A DNA stretch of 14,562 nt from Rhodobacteraceae bacterium UBA1957 (lineage in GTDB: Bacteria > Pseudomonadota > Alphaproteobacteria > Rhodobacterales > Rhodobacteraceae): NCBI GenBank assembly GCA_002336405.1, contig DDEJ01000126.1, forward strand, positions 1 to 14,562, written 5' to 3'. The notes beneath the pieces are model-generated. The model did no database searches, was not told the DNA's origin, and saw nothing but the letters and a program-made list of their open reading frames with translations. Position 1 is the first letter of the stretch; each line of letters starts with the position of its first letter. Below, piece after piece: positions 1 to 7,088 of this stretch. Both the position numbers and the translations under genes were made by a program.

Positions 1-136
1 CATCTCTCGCTCACACCATTTTGCAGCCATTTGGGGCTGATCCAGCTCATCGATCGATTACGCGTTGGGGGGGGGCCACAGCGGATCATCGGTTTACGAT
101 CAGTGAATGATGGTGCAACATTGAAATCTCGCGTTA
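1..136. other. Region downstream of metA at the left edge; no confident gene
   Basis: This edge stretch has no supported gene. It carries a run of nine G at 67-75. A minus-strand reading frame is open across it and reaches an ATG at 50-48, giving MSWISPKWLQNGVSER before the edge. That could be the start of a neighbouring gene, but no Shine-Dalgarno sequence precedes it and 16 codons are too few to judge. No convincing rho-independent terminator for metA is visible here. Confidence 0.3.
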
Positions 137-1060
137 TCAGCCGCCAATTTGCGCCAGATCATATGGCGTGGATTGATAGATTTGATTGACCCAATTGCCG
201 TATAAAAGATGCCCGTGACTGCGCCAGCGGTTCTGTGGTGGTTGGCTAGGATCATTGTCAGGATAATAATTCACAGGCACATTGATCTGCGTACCTGCCG
301 CGATATCGCGGTCATATTCGTTCTTGAGGGAATGGCTGTCATATTCCAAGTGGTTGAATATATATAGCGCCCGATGCGCAGGATCCTCAACCAGACATGG
401 CCCAACGTCTTCAGACCCCAGCAAAGTGGTCAAGCCGCCGACGGCCTCAATATCGGTCTGATGCACCTCAGTCCAACGTGATACGGGGATCACCAGATCA
501 TCAGAAAACCCTCGTAGAAAAGGCGACGTGGGCGCCAGGTTCCGATGCCGGAAACAGCCGAATGCCTTGGCGTCAAGCGGTTGTTTTGCAATACCGTGAA
601 AGTGGTTAATCATCGCCATACCACCCCAACAAACGCCAAAAATAGACTGCACATGCGCCTGGGTCCAGTCAAACACCTGCCGTAACTCATCCCAGTAACT
701 GACCTGCGAAAACGGCAGATGTTCAATTGGCGCACCGGTGATGATTAGCCCATCAAATTTATCGCCACTGGCCGCAACCTCGGCAAACGGCCGGTAAAAA
801 CTCTCCATATGTGCGGCGGATGTGTTGCGGGTCTCATGCTCGCTCATCCGGATCAAACTTAGATCAATCTGCAGTGGGGTGGCACCGATCAAACGCGTGA
901 ACTGAATTTCAGCCTCGATTTTCTTTGGCATCAAATTTAGTAGCGCAATCCGCAGCGGGCGAATATCCTGCCGTGCGGCCTGATCTTCATCCATCACCAT
1001 TACGCCTTCTGCCGCAAGCGTTTTATAGGCGGGAAGCGTCGCGGGAAGTTTAATCGGCAT
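137..1060 (-). CDS. metA: Homoserine O-acetyltransferase (MetA family)
   Basis: This enzyme activates the hydroxyl of L-homoserine with an acyl group, the first committed step of methionine synthesis in the cytoplasm. At 307 aa it has the usual MetA length. The nucleophile Cys144 sits in FGVCWGGMA, and His237 and Glu239 in NHLEYD complete the catalytic set (Cys142, His235 and Glu237 in E. coli). Residue 113, in TGAPIE, is Glu. In the family, Glu at the equivalent of position 111 favours acetyl-CoA, whereas E. coli has Gly and uses succinyl-CoA, so acetyl transfer is inferred despite the common 'succinyltransferase' label. The ATG is preceded by AAGGA about nine bases upstream. The gene lies 43 bp downstream of the ATPase gene on the same strand and probably shares its transcript. 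No SAM-II riboswitch is recognisable in the short leader. Confidence 0.95.
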   Translation of the reverse strand: MPIKLPATLPAYKTLAAEGVMVMDEDQAARQDIRPLRIALLNLMPKKIEAEIQFTRLIGATPLQIDLSLIRMSEHETRNTSAAHMESFYRPFAEVAASGDKFDGLIITGAPIEHLPFSQVSYWDELRQVFDWTQAHVQSIFGVCWGGMAMINHFHGIAKQPLDAKAFGCFRHRNLAPTSPFLRGFSDDLVIPVSRWTEVHQTDIEAVGGLTTLLGSEDVGPCLVEDPAHRALYIFNHLEYDSHSLKNEYDRDIAAGTQINVPVNYYPDNDPSQPPQNRWRSHGHLLYGNWVNQIYQSTPYDLAQIGG

Positions 1061-1103
1061 GGCAGAGATATCCTTGAATTGTAGACTTGGTTAAGTAAGA
1101 CCT

Positions 1104-1964
1104 TTAGCAACGCCGCTCAAGGGCCTGCGCGATCAATGTCTCAAATCCGGCCGTATCGGTAACCTTGGCAACCTCGTCGGCGCTGACCGTCACACCCCAG
1201 TTTGCCATCGCCCGATAGCGAGGCTGACGGTGGGCCAAGGCTTTTGCATAAATCCATCTGACAAAATCATCAGGGCGAACATCTTGCGGCAAAGTGCTGG
1301 TTTTAATAAGATATTCCGACCAGCAGGAGCGCAGAAATTCCGGTTGATAGCACATCGGTTTAGGCGCTCGGTCAAAGCGATCAATCAGTGCCGCAGTATG
1401 GGCGTCAGAGCCCTCTATCCAGATCATCAAACAGCGCTCTGCCAGCGCCACGAGTACCGGATCGGCAGGATTTTCGGGCGATACAACTTCGCAGATCGAT
1501 CCGCCACTGTCGCAGACAAAATTGCGGTAACCATAAATATCTTGCGCCCGATCAATAAAATGCCCGGTATCCAGCAACGCGGAAATCTCGGCACTGCGAT
1601 GCAAATCCTGTCGGTGCATATAATCATCGAAATCCAGACCGCCCTGCGCCGATGCGCCAGGTTTTCCCAAATAGGTGGACAAAGGCGCGAGGTTTTCAAA
1701 AGTAATATTAGAGCCTATGTAAATCGAGTCTGTTAACAGTAGATCGCGCAAATAGCGCACCTTCATTGCTTCGCGCTTAAAACTGTCGGCGATATGCTCG
1801 CCCATATACCGTGTTCCGATCCGGTAATCTATGGAGTAGTGAAACCAGCCCCCTTGTGCACGCAACATATTGGACAGATGGGTCTTGCCTAGACCCGACA
1901 TGCCGAACAGCATGACATTTTTATGCGAGGCCGCATGCCAGTCTTTGGCAGATTGATATAGCAT
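1104..1964 (-). CDS. Uncharacterised P-loop ATPase/kinase-like protein
   Basis: This is a 286-aa predicted cytoplasmic protein that I do not recognise beyond being a P-loop NTPase. Residues 16-31 form a beta strand followed by a Walker A motif, GMSGLGKTHLS, with Lys27 as the phosphate-binding lysine. The segment RNFVCDSGGS around Asp152 is a plausible Walker B strand. Tyr and Arg are frequent at residues 43-75 and the C-terminal third is helical and acidic/basic mixed. There is no signal peptide or membrane segment. The start at 1964 is chosen because AAGGAG lies seven bases upstream; an in-frame upstream ATG at 2018 lacks such a site and would add 18 unlikely residues. It precedes metA by 43 bp on the same strand, suggesting co-transcription, but no functional link is evident. 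It could be a small-molecule kinase or a regulatory ATPase. Confidence 0.75.
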   Translation of the reverse strand: MLYQSAKDWHAASHKNVMLFGMSGLGKTHLSNMLRAQGGWFHYSIDYRIGTRYMGEHIADSFKREAMKVRYLRDLLLTDSIYIGSNITFENLAPLSTYLGKPGASAQGGLDFDDYMHRQDLHRSAEISALLDTGHFIDRAQDIYGYRNFVCDSGGSICEVVSPENPADPVLVALAERCLMIWIEGSDAHTAALIDRFDRAPKPMCYQPEFLRSCWSEYLIKTSTLPQDVRPDDFVRWIYAKALAHRQPRYRAMANWGVTVSADEVAKVTDTAGFETLIAQALERRC

Positions 1965-1971
1965 GAACAGG

Positions 1972-1977
1972 CTCCTT
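1972..1977 (-). promoter_or_regulatory. Ribosome binding site deciding the ATPase start
   Basis: The minus strand reads AAGGAG seven bases before the ATG at 1964. This favours the 286-aa product over the 304-aa reading that starts at 2018. Confidence 0.65.
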
Positions 1978-1989
1978 TTTGCGCTGCAA

Positions 1990-2018
1990 TTGGTACTGGC
2001 CCTGCACCGGAGGGTCAA
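1990..2018 (-). promoter_or_regulatory. Possible promoter for the ATPase-metA unit
   Basis: On the minus strand TTGACC (2018-2013) is followed after 17 bases by TACCAA (1995-1990). The -35 is good and the -10 is weak, matching about three of six consensus bases. It lies in the 114-bp gap between the permease and ATPase genes and would give a short leader of roughly 20 nt. This is a consensus match by eye only. Confidence 0.3.
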
Positions 2019-2050
2019 ATCTTATTCTCAAGCCCAAAGATTTACAGACC
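2013..2050. repeat. Inverted repeat between permease and ATPase genes
   Basis: AAATCTT (2017-2023) pairs perfectly with AAGATTT (2037-2043). The outer GGTC (2013-2016) pairs with GACC (2047-2050) across a three-base bulge. The hairpin lacks a T-run on either side, so it is not a standard intrinsic terminator. It overlaps the candidate -35 of the next gene. It may help to end or separate transcripts; this is inference. Confidence 0.3.
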
Positions 2051-2078
2051 CGGTCACGCCACGATTTTGCAAGCGCGC

Positions 2079-3017
2079 TCACCGGTTTGATGGCGGTTGA
2101 CGGGTCTCAGCCCAGATGTTTGCGTAATTTGCAGCAAAGATCACAACGGCGCCTATCAAGACAAAGATATCCAGTGCCTCGTCATAAAACACCAAACCCA
2201 CCACCGCAATCGCCGGCAATCTAATAAAATCAAAAGGCACCACCACTGCGGCCGGTGCAAGCGTCAAAGCCGTGGTCAAACAAAAATGCGCACAAACACC
2301 TGCGCATCCAATCAAGACCAACCACGGCCATACCATCAACGAGGGCAGGGTGATATTGCCGTCAAAACCGGCACAAACCAACCCAAAAACCAATTGCATT
2401 GCGGTCAGGTAAAACAATATACATGTCAGCGTTTCTGTCCGCGTCAGGCGCTTGGTCAAAATAATTGATCCTGCAAAACACACCGCCGATAATGCGGCCG
2501 CGACAACGCCAATATTCATAGTTACCACACCCGGGCGTGCGACAATCAAAATGCCAACAAAGCCGACCAGAGCCACGCCAACCCGCAGGCGCGTCAATTT
2601 TTCGCCCAAGATCAAGGGCGACAGCACCAACACCCAAATAGGAGAGGTGAACTCAAGCGCAAAAATTTGCGCCAAAGGCAGCAAGGGAAGCGCCGAAAAC
2701 CACAGCGCTTGCCCCGAAAAATGACATAGATTCCGCGACAAATGCAGTCCCCGGTGTCGGGCGTTGATTTGGGACAAAGTGCCTGCAAACCACGCCCCAG
2801 CCAGAACAATCCCCAGTCCGAAAATGCTGCGATAGAGCAAGATCTCAACCGCATCCAATTCATCACTTACCGCACGCCCGGCAATCGCCATCGTGCTGAA
2901 TGACACGATTGCCCCCGACATCCATAGCGCGACCAGAGCAACCCCACCGCGCGCCTCACCAGTTTTGTTGGCGTGCGTCTGAACTTTAAGACGCAGCGTT
3001 TTGACGGCTTGTTTCAT
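2079..3017 (-). CDS. DMT-superfamily EamA permease
   Basis: This is a 312-aa inner-membrane protein of the drug/metabolite transporter type, with two EamA repeats of about five helices each. Hydrophobic segments are visible near residues 25-48, 58-80, 97-118, 122-137, 145-161, 168-187, 197-216, 228-249, 253-277 and 283-302. The segment LEFTSPIWVLVLSPLILGEK (121-140) is typical of the first repeat. It is the last gene of the carnitine operon, starting 53 bp after the caiD-like gene. It may therefore import or export a betaine, carnitine or a pathway by-product, but family members move very diverse substrates and specificity cannot be read here. The ATG at 3017 has GGGGTGGG upstream at good spacing. 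A GTG at 3029 is the alternative start and would add four residues. No dedicated betaine carrier (BCCT, CaiT or ABC) is in the window. Confidence 0.85.
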   Translation of the reverse strand: MKQAVKTLRLKVQTHANKTGEARGGVALVALWMSGAIVSFSTMAIAGRAVSDELDAVEILLYRSIFGLGIVLAGAWFAGTLSQINARHRGLHLSRNLCHFSGQALWFSALPLLPLAQIFALEFTSPIWVLVLSPLILGEKLTRLRVGVALVGFVGILIVARPGVVTMNIGVVAAALSAVCFAGSIILTKRLTRTETLTCILFYLTAMQLVFGLVCAGFDGNITLPSLMVWPWLVLIGCAGVCAHFCLTTALTLAPAAVVVPFDFIRLPAIAVVGLVFYDEALDIFVLIGAVVIFAANYANIWAETRQPPSNR

Positions 3018-3048
3018 GACTTGACCCACCCCAAGGGTGCTATGGCGT

Positions 3049-3075
3049 GCTAGGACTTAAGTCGCAAGTCCTAGC
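3049..3075. repeat. Perfect 10-bp hairpin over the caiD-like stop codon
   Basis: GCTAGGACTT (3049-3058) and AAGTCCTAGC (3066-3075) are exact inverted complements separated by seven bases. The TAG stop of the hydratase gene (3073-3071) lies inside one arm. Read on the minus strand there is no following T-run, so it is not a canonical rho-independent terminator. It may act as an attenuator or 3' stabiliser that reduces expression of the downstream permease; this is inference. Confidence 0.55.
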
Positions 3076-3856
3076 GGCCCTTCCAAAGCGGATCGCGCTT
3101 CTCGGCAAAGGCGCGAGCGCCCTCTAATTGGTCTTCTGAATTGTATAAGGCATCCACCGTCTCAAACTGGCTTTGCGTGATCCGGTTCAGCGCATCTTGA
3201 AATTTCATATCCTCTGTTTCACGCACGATCTCTTTGATTGCAGCATAGACAAGCGGCGGGCCAGACGCCAGCAAATCAGCCAAGGCATGGGCCTCGGTCA
3301 TCAAGGTATCAGCAGGATGAATGCGGTTGATCAAGCCCCAACGGGCAGCTTCTTCGGCCTGCATCCAGCGCCCAGTCAACAGCATTTCCATTGCGATGTG
3401 ATACGGAATACGTTTTGGCAACTTGACACTGGCGGCATCCGCCACCGTACCTGATCGGATTTCTGGCAGCGCAAACGTCGCGTGTTCGGCCGCCAATATC
3501 ATGTCGCAGGACAGTGCCAGTTCCAACCCACCGCCACAGCAGATCCCGTTTACCGCTGCGATCACCGGCTTGTTCATGCCGCGTAATTCCTGCAATCCAC
3601 CAAAGCCACCGACCCCATAATCGCCATCCACCGCATCACCGTCTGCGGCCGCTTTCAGATCCCAACCCGGACAGAAAAACTTCCCCCCCTGCCCTGTCAG
3701 CACCGCCACACGCAGCGTCGGATCATCGCGAAATTCTTTAAACACTTGCCCCATAACCCGACTGGTGATCAAATCGATGGCATTGGCTTTGGGCCGGTCC
3801 AGCGTCACCTCGAAAACCGCTCCACGGCGGGTTGTTTTAATTGGTGTCTCGGTCAT
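3071..3856 (-). CDS. caiD: Crotonobetainyl-CoA hydratase / carnitinyl-CoA dehydratase (CaiD-like)
   Basis: This crotonase-family enzyme should interconvert crotonobetainyl-CoA and L-carnitinyl-CoA in the cytoplasm. Its 261 aa equal the length of E. coli CaiD. Recognisable shared blocks include DRPKANAID (20-28), FRDDPTLRV, GWDLKAAADG, NKPVIAAVNG and the C-terminal AFAEKRDPLWKGR. Both catalytic acids are present: Glu112 in GGGLELALS and Glu132 in FALPEIRSG, matching Glu111 and Glu131 of E. coli. The usual GxxPD segment reads GTVAD here. The start at 3856 has GGGAG six bases upstream and overlaps the end of the acyl-CoA synthetase gene by 20 bases, implying translational coupling. In an aerobic degradative operon the hydration direction, toward carnitinyl-CoA, is expected; this is inferred from context. 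A general enoyl-CoA hydratase is possible but less likely given the similarity. Confidence 0.9.
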   Translation of the reverse strand: MTETPIKTTRRGAVFEVTLDRPKANAIDLITSRVMGQVFKEFRDDPTLRVAVLTGQGGKFFCPGWDLKAAADGDAVDGDYGVGGFGGLQELRGMNKPVIAAVNGICCGGGLELALSCDMILAAEHATFALPEIRSGTVADAASVKLPKRIPYHIAMEMLLTGRWMQAEEAARWGLINRIHPADTLMTEAHALADLLASGPPLVYAAIKEIVRETEDMKFQDALNRITQSQFETVDALYNSEDQLEGARAFAEKRDPLWKGR

Positions 3857-5924
3857 TGCTCACTCCCAGTGTGATAAGCGCGTCCACCGCAACTGCCCGA
3901 TCAGGGGTGCAGATCAGCGGGTTGATCTCAACTTCTTCTAAAAAGGCAGCCGTTTCCAGCACGAAGCTCTGCACACCCAGCACCGCCTGTATCAAAGCGT
4001 CAATATTGACGCCAAGGCTGCCGCGGTATCCGCACAATACTGGATAAATCCGCAACTCGGCCAACGCCGCGCGCACGTCCTGCGCAGTGACCGGCACCAA
4101 ACGCGTTGACACATCCGCCAGGATTTCCGTCATCACCCCGCCTGCCCCAAGCGTCAACACAAACCCATGCGCCGGATCACGCAGCACTGCCACCAATACC
4201 TCGGCCACCCCACCGGTTACCATCTGTTCAAGTAAGTAACCATTGCTGTCCATATCAGCGGCCGCCTGCGCAACTGCCTGAGATGATCGCAAATTTAAAT
4301 GCACTGCACCTGCTTCAGATTTATGCGCGTGCCCCATCCCTTTCAGAACCAACGGAAACCCGAGGGTTTTGGCAGCTTGCGCTGCGAGTTTTGCCGATGC
4401 ACAAAATCGGCCCTCGGGCACCGGCACACCATGTGCCAGCAACCGCGCCTTGGCGCTGTGCTCGTTCAGTATATGGCCATGGCGCAGCTCTTGGGGCATC
4501 TGCACTGGTTCCGGCAAAAGCAAAGGCTGCGGGGGCACCGCTTGCATCTGTCCGATATCTGCCGCAATTTCAATCGCCTTCAATGCGCTCTCGATCCCAC
4601 ACAACGGCACAATACCCTGCGCAATTAGCTTTTGTGCAACAGTTTCAGGCATCGTCTCCGGCAGGCTAGAGACCAGCGCCAGCCGTCCACCGGTCTGGAC
4701 CCCAGTGCCCTTCTTGGCCGCCACAGCTGCTGTGACCACACAGTCCCAAGCTGCCGGGTCGCACCGATCTGCGCGTGGAAAATCCACAACAATACAGCTC
4801 AGCGCCAGATCGTCGCCCAACAGCGCCGAAAATGTTGCAGTCATCGCCGCCACATCTCCCCAGATATACGTGTGATAATCTAGCGGGTTGGCCAAGGCCA
4901 CCATCGGCCCCAACGCCGTACGCAGCGCAGTTTTCTGGGCCTTGGTCAAAGGTGGGAACTCTAGGTTTAGATCCAACGCGCTGTCTGCCATGAGGCTTGC
5001 TTCCCCGCCGGAACATGACAGCGATGCAATGCGCCTTGAGGGCAACGCTCCGGTGACATGCAACAGCTTAAGCGTTTCCAAAAATGCATCAAGACCGGTG
5101 ACCTCGGCCACACCAAGCCGCGCAAACAGCGCCCGTGCCCCTGCCCCACTGCCCGCCAATGATGCGGTATGCGACACCGCACCGGCGCGGGCTTGCGGCG
5201 AGCGCCCGGTCTTGAGCGCAACAATTGGCTTTCCCATCCTGCGGGCTTGCACCGCAAGCGCCTCAAACGCCCGCAGATCGCCGACCCCCTCGATATACAG
5301 TCCCAACACAGTAACGCGGGGGTCGTCCAACAGCGCCTGACCGATCTGGGCCAAACCCGTCTGGGCCTGATTGCCAACCGTCACCACATAAGCCAGAGGC
5401 AATGCCCGGCTCTGCATGGTCAGATTGATCGCGACATTGGAGCTTTGAGTGACAATCGCCACTCCGCAGTCGACCTGCAACCCGCCGTGTTGATCAGGCC
5501 AAAGCGCCACACCATCCAGATAATTGATAAACCCATAACAATTTGGTCCAATAACCGGCATGTCTTTGGCCGCCAACAGCAATTGCTCTTGCAAATCGGC
5601 ACCGTCTGCACTTTCAAGCTGTGCCTCGCGGAACCCCGAGGCAAAGCAGGTGGCCCCACCCGCCCCCATCTCGGCCAGTTGCGCCACCAGCTGCACAGTC
5701 AGGGTGCGATTGACCCCGATGAACACCGCATCAGGTGCCGACGGCAACGCCGCAAGCCCCGCGAATACCGGCACGCCTGCTATCTCGGCGCGTGTGGGAT
5801 GCACCGGCCAGATTGCGCCACGAAAGCCAATAGCGCGGCACTGCTGCACGACATTTTCGCACCACACACCGCCGCCAATTACCGCGACACTGCGCGGGCG
5901 CAGCAGACGGGACAGATCAAGCAC
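3837..5924 (-). CDS. NDP-forming acyl-CoA synthetase (acetate-CoA ligase family)
   Basis: This 695-aa fused alpha-beta acyl-CoA synthetase (ADP-forming) activates a carboxylate with CoA through an acyl phosphate. Residues 8-130 form the Rossmann CoA-binding domain (RSVAVIGGGV near the N-terminus, GPNCYGF at 127-133). Residues about 150-450 are the succinyl-CoA ligase-like part, with the phosphohistidine His252 in AVSHTASLAG. Residues about 480-690 are an ATP-grasp domain with PLVLKGMGHAHKSEAGAV (Lys528, Lys535), GAGGV (593-597) and EVEINPL (664-670). All key residues are present. The start codon is GTG at 5924, three bases after the acyl-CoA dehydrogenase stop; no better in-frame start is close by. 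Its place between an acyl-CoA dehydrogenase and a CaiD-like hydratase suggests that gamma-butyrobetaine, crotonobetaine or carnitine is its substrate. This family is not the AMP-forming CaiC type, so the substrate is inference. Confidence 0.88.
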   Translation of the reverse strand: MLDLSRLLRPRSVAVIGGGVWCENVVQQCRAIGFRGAIWPVHPTRAEIAGVPVFAGLAALPSAPDAVFIGVNRTLTVQLVAQLAEMGAGGATCFASGFREAQLESADGADLQEQLLLAAKDMPVIGPNCYGFINYLDGVALWPDQHGGLQVDCGVAIVTQSSNVAINLTMQSRALPLAYVVTVGNQAQTGLAQIGQALLDDPRVTVLGLYIEGVGDLRAFEALAVQARRMGKPIVALKTGRSPQARAGAVSHTASLAGSGAGARALFARLGVAEVTGLDAFLETLKLLHVTGALPSRRIASLSCSGGEASLMADSALDLNLEFPPLTKAQKTALRTALGPMVALANPLDYHTYIWGDVAAMTATFSALLGDDLALSCIVVDFPRADRCDPAAWDCVVTAAVAAKKGTGVQTGGRLALVSSLPETMPETVAQKLIAQGIVPLCGIESALKAIEIAADIGQMQAVPPQPLLLPEPVQMPQELRHGHILNEHSAKARLLAHGVPVPEGRFCASAKLAAQAAKTLGFPLVLKGMGHAHKSEAGAVHLNLRSSQAVAQAAADMDSNGYLLEQMVTGGVAEVLVAVLRDPAHGFVLTLGAGGVMTEILADVSTRLVPVTAQDVRAALAELRIYPVLCGYRGSLGVNIDALIQAVLGVQSFVLETAAFLEEVEINPLICTPDRAVAVDALITLGVSNDRDTN

Positions 5925-5927
5925 CCT

Positions 5928-7088
5928 CTAGGCCCCGAGCGGTCGCAGCAGATCGCGCGAAATGATATGGCGCTGGATCTCGCTGGTGCCGTCCCAAATC
6001 CGCTCGACGCGGGCATCACGCCAAAACCGCTCGATCGGGAAATCATCCATCAACCCCATACCGCCAAAAACCTGCAAGCTAGCATCGGTGATCCGTGCTA
6101 GCATTTCAGTCGCATACAGCTTGGCGCTGGCGATCTCGCGGTTTGCTGGCAACTTTTGATCCAGCCGCCATGCCGCCGAAAGGGTCAGCCATTCGGCGGC
6201 ATCAATTTCGGTAATCATATCGGCGATTTGAAACGAAACGCCCTGAAATTTGCCAATCTGTTGGCCAAATTGCCGGCGTTCAGCGGCGTGGTTCAGCGCA
6301 TACTCAAAGCACCGCCGCGCCCGCCCCACACTCATCGTCGCCACGGTGATGCGGGTGGCATAGAGCCATTCGTTCATTACCTCAAACCCACCGTCAACCA
6401 CGCCCAGAACCTGCGCATCAGCAAGGCGGCAATCGTCAAAATCCAAAATACAGTTTTTATAGCCACGGTGGCTGACCGAACGGTAGCCGTCGCGGATCAC
6501 AAAGCCAGGCGTGCCGCGATCAACCAAAAACGCAGTCAGGCGTTTTTTAGGACCGCGCGGTGTGTCATCTTCCCCTGTGGCAATAAAAACAATCACAAAA
6601 TCAGCATGATCTGCGCCAGAGATAAAGTGTTTGGTGCCATTGACCACCCAATCCCCACCAGATCTCACCGCCGTACATTTCATCCCACGCACATCCGAGC
6701 CAGCTTCGGGTTCGGTCATGGCCAATGCGTCCATCCTTTCACCGCGCACCGCAGGCAGCAGATAACGTTCGCGCTGTTCGTCCTTGCATGCCATCAGGAT
6801 GTTCTGGGGTCGCCCAAAGAAATGATTGAGCGCCATTGATCCCCGGCCCAATTCCCGTTCGACCAGTGCAAAATCCAGATGGCTCAACCCCGCGCCGCCC
6901 ACTTCTTCGGGAAAATTGCAGGCATAAAATCCCAACTCTAGCGTCTTGCGTTTGATTTCATTTGCCACCTCGACCGGCACCTCACCGCTCCGCTCGACCA
7001 GATCTTCATGGGGATAAATCTCGTTTTCAACAAAGCTGCGCACCGTCGAGACGATCATTTCTTGCTCTACCGTCAATCCAAAATTCAT
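5928..7088 (-). CDS. Acyl-CoA dehydrogenase, probable gamma-butyrobetainyl-CoA dehydrogenase
   Basis: This 386-aa flavoprotein has the complete acyl-CoA dehydrogenase fold: a helical N-domain (1-118), the beta domain with the FAD-contacting AMTEPEAGSDV (123-133), and a C-terminal helical domain with RRQFGQQIGKFQ (271-282) and LQVFGGMGL (338-346). It would oxidise a saturated acyl-CoA and pass electrons to electron-transfer flavoprotein. In this operon gamma-butyrobetainyl-CoA to crotonobetainyl-CoA, the reverse of E. coli CaiA, is the natural reading; the substrate is inferred. The canonical catalytic motif YEGT reads WDGT here, so Asp366 replaces the usual Glu (Glu376 of MCAD). The alternative helix-G Glu used by isovaleryl-CoA dehydrogenase also appears absent, with Thr245 near that place. 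The ATG overlaps the stop of the carnitine dehydrogenase gene by four bases (ATGA). Other short or branched acyl-CoA substrates cannot be excluded. Confidence 0.9.
   Translation of the reverse strand: MNFGLTVEQEMIVSTVRSFVENEIYPHEDLVERSGEVPVEVANEIKRKTLELGFYACNFPEEVGGAGLSHLDFALVERELGRGSMALNHFFGRPQNILMACKDEQRERYLLPAVRGERMDALAMTEPEAGSDVRGMKCTAVRSGGDWVVNGTKHFISGADHADFVIVFIATGEDDTPRGPKKRLTAFLVDRGTPGFVIRDGYRSVSHRGYKNCILDFDDCRLADAQVLGVVDGGFEVMNEWLYATRITVATMSVGRARRCFEYALNHAAERRQFGQQIGKFQGVSFQIADMITEIDAAEWLTLSAAWRLDQKLPANREIASAKLYATEMLARITDASLQVFGGMGLMDDFPIERFWRDARVERIWDGTSEIQRHIISRDLLRPLGA

Noticed and set aside
1061..1103. SAM-II riboswitch expected upstream of alphaproteobacterial metA
   Set aside because: Only 43 bases separate the ATPase stop from metA and the SAM-II pseudoknot consensus is not visible in them.
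5169..6101. 310-codon plus-strand open frame opposite the acyl-CoA synthetase and acyl-CoA dehydrogenase
   Set aside because: It is antisense to two well-supported enzymes, matches no motif and has no proper ribosome site.
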